Shown: positions 61,043-64,000 of the stretch, in pieces
Layout: each line of letters starts with the position of its first letter
Numbering within the stretch: the stretch's first letter is position 1
NCBI GenBank assembly: GCA_963698735.1
Contig: CAVOSA010000024.1
Span: forward strand, 156,211-220,210
Reading direction: 5' to 3'
Source of the DNA: RPQJ01 sp963698735
GTDB lineage: Bacteria > Pseudomonadota > Gammaproteobacteria > Steroidobacterales > Steroidobacteraceae
Length of the DNA: 64,000 nt
Notes under the pieces: model-generated
Databases searched by the model: none
What the model was told of the DNA's origin: nothing
The model's input: only the letters and a program-made list of their open reading frames with translations
Translations under genes and position numbers: made by a program

Positions 61043-62181
61043 ACGCCCCGGACTTCGCCATCAGCCTGGTCTACATCGCCTATGCGCTGGCGGTCCTGCT
61101 GACGTTCGGCGCGATCCTGACCTGGGTCGAGCGCAAGCAGGCCGCGATCATGTCGGACCGCATCGGCGCCAACCGCGCCTACGTCCGCATCCCCTTCACG
61201 CAGGTGAAGCTGATCTGGCTCGGGCTGTTCCACGGCATGGCCGACGGCCTCAAGCTGCTGCTCAAGGAAGACTTCAAGCCCCTGGCCTACGACAAGCTTG
61301 CCTACGCGCTCGGCCCGTGGCTCGCGATCGTGCCGGTGCTGCTGGTCTTCGCCGTCGTGCCCTTCGGCGGCACGCTCGATCCCGGCCGGTTGTTCCCGAG
61401 CCTGGCCGGCTGGTTCGGCGGCCGCACCTACCCGATGCAGATCGCGCCGATAGACGCTGGCATCCTCATCGTCTTCGCCTTCAGCGGCATCTCGATCATC
61501 GGTGCGATGCTCGCCGGCTGGTCGTCGGCCAACAAGTTCTCGCTGCTCGGCGCACTGCGCGCGGGCTCGCAGCTGATCTCGTACGAGCTGGTGATGGGCC
61601 TGACCGTGCTCGGCATCGTGCTGATCTTCGGCACCGTCAACCTCGCCTCGATCGTCGAGCGGCAGTCGGGCACCGTGCTTGGTTTCCTGCCGGCCTGGGG
61701 CATCGTCTACCAGCCCTTCGCCGCGATCCTGTTCCTGATCGCCGGCATCGCGGAGAACAAGCGCATCCCGTTCGACCTGCCGGAGGCTGAGTCGGAACTC
61801 ATCTCGGGTTACTTCACCGAATACAGCGCGATGAAGCAGGGCATTTTCATGCTCTCCGAGTTCATCGAGATCGCGATCATCGGCGCGCTGTTCGTCACGC
61901 TGTTTTTCGGCGGTTACAACCTGCCATGGATGAACGACTCGGGTTTCGTCTTCCCGGGCGGGCGCGCCGTGCCGCTCAGTCACGGCTGGGTCGTCGTGCT
62001 GCAGTTGCTGACGTTCCTCGGCAAGATCTTCCTGCTCTGCAGCTTCCAGATCCTGGTGCGGTGGACGCTGCCGCGCTTCCGCTGGGACCAGCTCCTGCGC
62101 TTCGCATGGAAGTTCCTGCTGCCGCTTGCGATCGCCAACCTGGCGGTGACGGCGGTCGTGCTATGGGTGCAGCAGGCATGA
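61039..62181 (+). CDS. nuoH: NADH-quinone oxidoreductase subunit H
   Basis: A 380-residue membrane subunit with eight helices, linking the quinone site to the proton pumps. WVERKQAAIMSDRIGANRAY, GLFHGMADGLKLLLKED and IAENKRIPFDLPEAESELISGYFTEYSAMKQGIFMLSEFIE are the family hallmarks, with the conserved Glu of the E-channel. GTG start at 61039 overlaps the nuoG stop. Confidence 0.95.
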
Positions 62182-62194
62182 GGCGCGCAACATC

Positions 62195-62785
62195 ATGACC
62201 ACGCCCCGCAAGCCGTACGTGCGCAGGCAGTACTGGAACGAGCCCACCATGGGCTGGTGGGAGCGCTTCTACCTGCTCGAGGTCGCGCGCGGCCTCGCGA
62301 TCACCGGCGGCGTGTTCCTGCGCAACATGGGCAAGTGGATGACGGGGCGCAAGGGCGCGCTTACGGCGTATTACCCCGAGGAAATCCGCGCCGACTACGC
62401 GGCCGGCAATCGCGGCAAGCACATCCTGACGCAGCGTCCCGACGGGCGGCCGCAGTGCGTGGCCTGCAACATGTGCGCGACCGTCTGCCCCGCGCAGGTG
62501 ATCGAAATCGACGCCGCGTTCGACCCGGACGACCCCGCCCACCCGAAGTATCCCTCGCGCTTCGAGATCGATTACTCACGCTGCGTGTTCTGCGGGTTCT
62601 GTGTCGAGGCCTGCCCGGAGGACGCCATCCGCATGGTCAAGGAAACGCCGGACCTGCCGGGCTTCGACCGCGAGCGCATGTGGCTCGGCAAGGAAGAACT
62701 GCTCAACTGGCAGCCGCACGCCGACGTCGCCAAGCCCTACCCTGTCAGGCCGGCGGCGGAGCCCGGCAGGAGCCCCGACGCATGA
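62195..62785 (+). CDS. nuoI: NADH-quinone oxidoreductase subunit I
   Basis: A 196-residue subunit with two [4Fe-4S] clusters (N6a/N6b): CVACNMCATVCPAQVIEI and CVFCGFCVEACPEDAIRM. The N-terminal region (about 1-60) contains an amphipathic helix lying on the membrane. AGGCGCG precedes the ATG loosely. The nuoJ ATG overlaps its stop by 4 bases. Confidence 0.95.
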   Translation: MTTPRKPYVRRQYWNEPTMGWWERFYLLEVARGLAITGGVFLRNMGKWMTGRKGALTAYYPEEIRADYAAGNRGKHILTQRPDGRPQCVACNMCATVCPAQVIEIDAAFDPDDPAHPKYPSRFEIDYSRCVFCGFCVEACPEDAIRMVKETPDLPGFDRERMWLGKEELLNWQPHADVAKPYPVRPAAEPGRSPDA

Positions 62786-63297
62786 CCATCGAGCAGCTGC
62801 TGGTGTACTTCTTCGGCGCGTGCGCGCTGCTCGGCGCAGTGCTGATGCTGGTCGCACGGCATCCGATGCGCGTCGCGCTCGCCCTGATCAGCTGCATGCT
62901 GTCGCTCGCCGGCATCTACGCGATGCTGGGCGTGCACGTCGTGGCGGTCTTCCAGGTCCTGATCTACGTCGGCGCGGTCATGGTCTTCATGGTCTACGTG
63001 ATCATGCTGCTCGACGTGCGCGATCCCTCGTTCGTGCGCCGCTACAGCCACATGCTGGTGCCCGGCGTCGTGCTTGGCGCGCTGCTGGCGGGCGCACTCG
63101 GCGTCGCCGCGATGAAACTTGGCGCTCCGGCCGCCCCGATCGACGCGGTCGCGGCGCCGTCCTACCTCGTCCAGCCGTTCTCGGTCGAGTTCCTGCGCGA
63201 GTACTGGCTGCATTTCGAGCTGACCAGCGTGCTGCTGGTTGCGGCAGTCGTCGCGGCGATCGCAGTCATCAGGAGCGGGAGGCGTTCGGATGGCTGA
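62782..63297 (+). CDS. nuoJ: NADH-quinone oxidoreductase subunit J
   Basis: A 171-residue membrane subunit with five helices. RHPMRVALALISCMLSLAGIYAMLGVHVVAVFQVLIYVGAVMVFMVYVIMLLD is the typical core with the VGAV(M)V..VM bulge. It packs against NuoK and NuoA. It overlaps nuoI at the 5' end and nuoK by 8 bases at the 3' end. Confidence 0.93.
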   Translation: MTIEQLLVYFFGACALLGAVLMLVARHPMRVALALISCMLSLAGIYAMLGVHVVAVFQVLIYVGAVMVFMVYVIMLLDVRDPSFVRRYSHMLVPGVVLGALLAGALGVAAMKLGAPAAPIDAVAAPSYLVQPFSVEFLREYWLHFELTSVLLVAAVVAAIAVIRSGRRSDG

Positions 63298-63592
63298 CAC
63301 GCAACTGCTGCTGGGACTCAGCTTCGCGCTCTTCGCGCTCGGCCTCGTCGGCGTGATGGTGCGGCGCAACGCACTGGTCATGCTGATGTGCATGGAACTG
63401 ATGCTCAACGCGGTCATCCTGGCGCTGGTCACGTTCTCGCTGCGGACGGCGACCCTGTCGGGCGCCGTGCTGGTGTTCCTGATCTTCGTCGTGGCGGCCG
63501 CCGAGATCGCGATCGCGATCCCGATCGTGCTGCAGCTGTCGCGGCAACGAAGCTCCCTCGACGTCGAGGGCTACGACCGCCTGAAGGGATGA
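63290..63592 (+). CDS. nuoK: NADH-quinone oxidoreductase subunit K
   Basis: A 100-residue three-helix membrane subunit related to MrpC. The conserved Glu residues are in MLMCMELMLNAVILAL and VVAAAEIAIAIPIVLQL, both needed for proton transfer in E. coli NuoK. Start MADTQLLLGLS at 63290 overlaps nuoJ. The nuoL start is 10 bases downstream. Confidence 0.94.
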   Translation: MADTQLLLGLSFALFALGLVGVMVRRNALVMLMCMELMLNAVILALVTFSLRTATLSGAVLVFLIFVVAAAEIAIAIPIVLQLSRQRSSLDVEGYDRLKG

Positions 63593-63602
63593 TGCGCGCC
63601 CG

Positions 63603-64000
63603 ATGAAGCTGCTCACCGTCATCGTACTGCTGCCGCTAGCGGGCTTCCTGCTGAACGGCCTGCTTGGCCGCCACCTCGGCCGCACGTTCGTCTCGATCGT
63701 CGGTTGCGGCCTGCCGGTCCTCGCGTTCCTCGCGACGATCAAGGCAGTCATGGTCCTGCAGGCGGCCGGACCGACGCAGCCCTGCTCGAAGTGGCCTATC
63801 GCTGGGCGAGCTTCGGCGACCGGGGGTTCGACGTCGCGTTCTACTTCGACCGCCTGACCGCGGTCATGACGCTGATCATCACCGGCGTCGGCTCACTGAT
63901 CCACGTCTATTCGACCGGCTACATGAAGGACGATCCGAGCTACGCGCGCTACTTCGCGTACCTGAACCTGTTCCTGTTCTTCATGCTCACGCTGGTGCTC
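63603..64000 (+). CDS. nuoL: NADH-quinone oxidoreductase subunit L, 5' part, with a one-base frameshift
   Basis: The antiporter-like proton-pump subunit, cut off by the window end. The first ~55 residues (LLTVIVLLPLAGFLLNGLLG) are in one frame. After the GG at 63768-63769 the sequence continues in another frame (from 63770) as TDAALLEVAYRWASFGDR, then VAFYFDRLTAVMTLIITGVGSLIHVYSTGYM, the classic NuoL second helix region. Adding one G restores one frame. The indel lies in a short G run, so a sequencing error is likely. Confidence 0.85.

Overview
The window is high-GC, gene-dense DNA with no rRNA, tRNA, CRISPR array or insertion sequence that I can see. The gene set points to a gammaproteobacterium: rraA, yggX, truC, yceH, a YihG-like acyltransferase, a HiPIP, and the mutY/yggX neighbourhood. 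Many peptidases and TonB/ECF signalling genes fit a free-living, respiring heterotroph, possibly near Steroidobacterales or Nevskiales. That placement is inference, not demonstrated. Genes are packed in short operons. ATGA-type start/stop overlaps are common, as are GTG/TTG starts and convergent genes whose 3' ends overlap.

Layout. 0.2-7 kb: Lrp regulator, a TPP enzyme, a DUF2799 lipoprotein with a renalase-like flavoprotein, a UPF0104 membrane protein, a Tat-exported HiPIP with a strong terminator, Hsp20, rraA and yggX. 7-14 kb: mutY operon, and an ECF sigma/anti-sigma/DUF4097 operon. 14-22 kb: secreted M20 amidohydrolase, gamma-glutamyltransferase, SGNH esterase, a NatAB-like ABC exporter and an S33 hydrolase. 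22-30 kb: rhomboid, folE, then a GcvT-like protein with two tandem phytoene-desaturase-like flavoproteins. 30-39 kb: S9 peptidase, esterase, second rhomboid, OPT oligopeptide transporter, hydrolase, SDR and truC. Peptide degradation and uptake is a recurring theme (M20, GGT, S33, DUF885, S9, OPT).

39-48 kb is the most unusual part. A five-gene operon on the minus strand encodes a thermostable-hemolysin-family protein, an AMP-forming acyl ligase, a heme-oxygenase-like di-iron oxidase (UndA/CADD type), an SDR and a TPR protein. It faces an ECF sigma / FecR / TonB-receptor operon. The gap between them holds two copies of one bipartite element (GCGATTGATTT, 12 nt, GCGTCTTAC), one per strand, each pointing into one operon. 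This suggests one sigma factor drives both, linking synthesis of a small, probably fatty-acid-derived molecule to a receptor that senses or imports it. The product is unknown.

48-64 kb: small hydrolases and an acyltransferase, yceH and a cytochrome c. Then frdCAB, a Wolinella-type di-heme menaquinol:fumarate reductase, lies divergent to nuoABCDEFGHIJKL (complex I, running off the window). A 14-bp palindrome sits between them. Together they would form an NADH-to-fumarate electron transfer module. nuoG and nuoL each carry a one-base indel in a short homopolymer; these look more like sequencing errors than decay.
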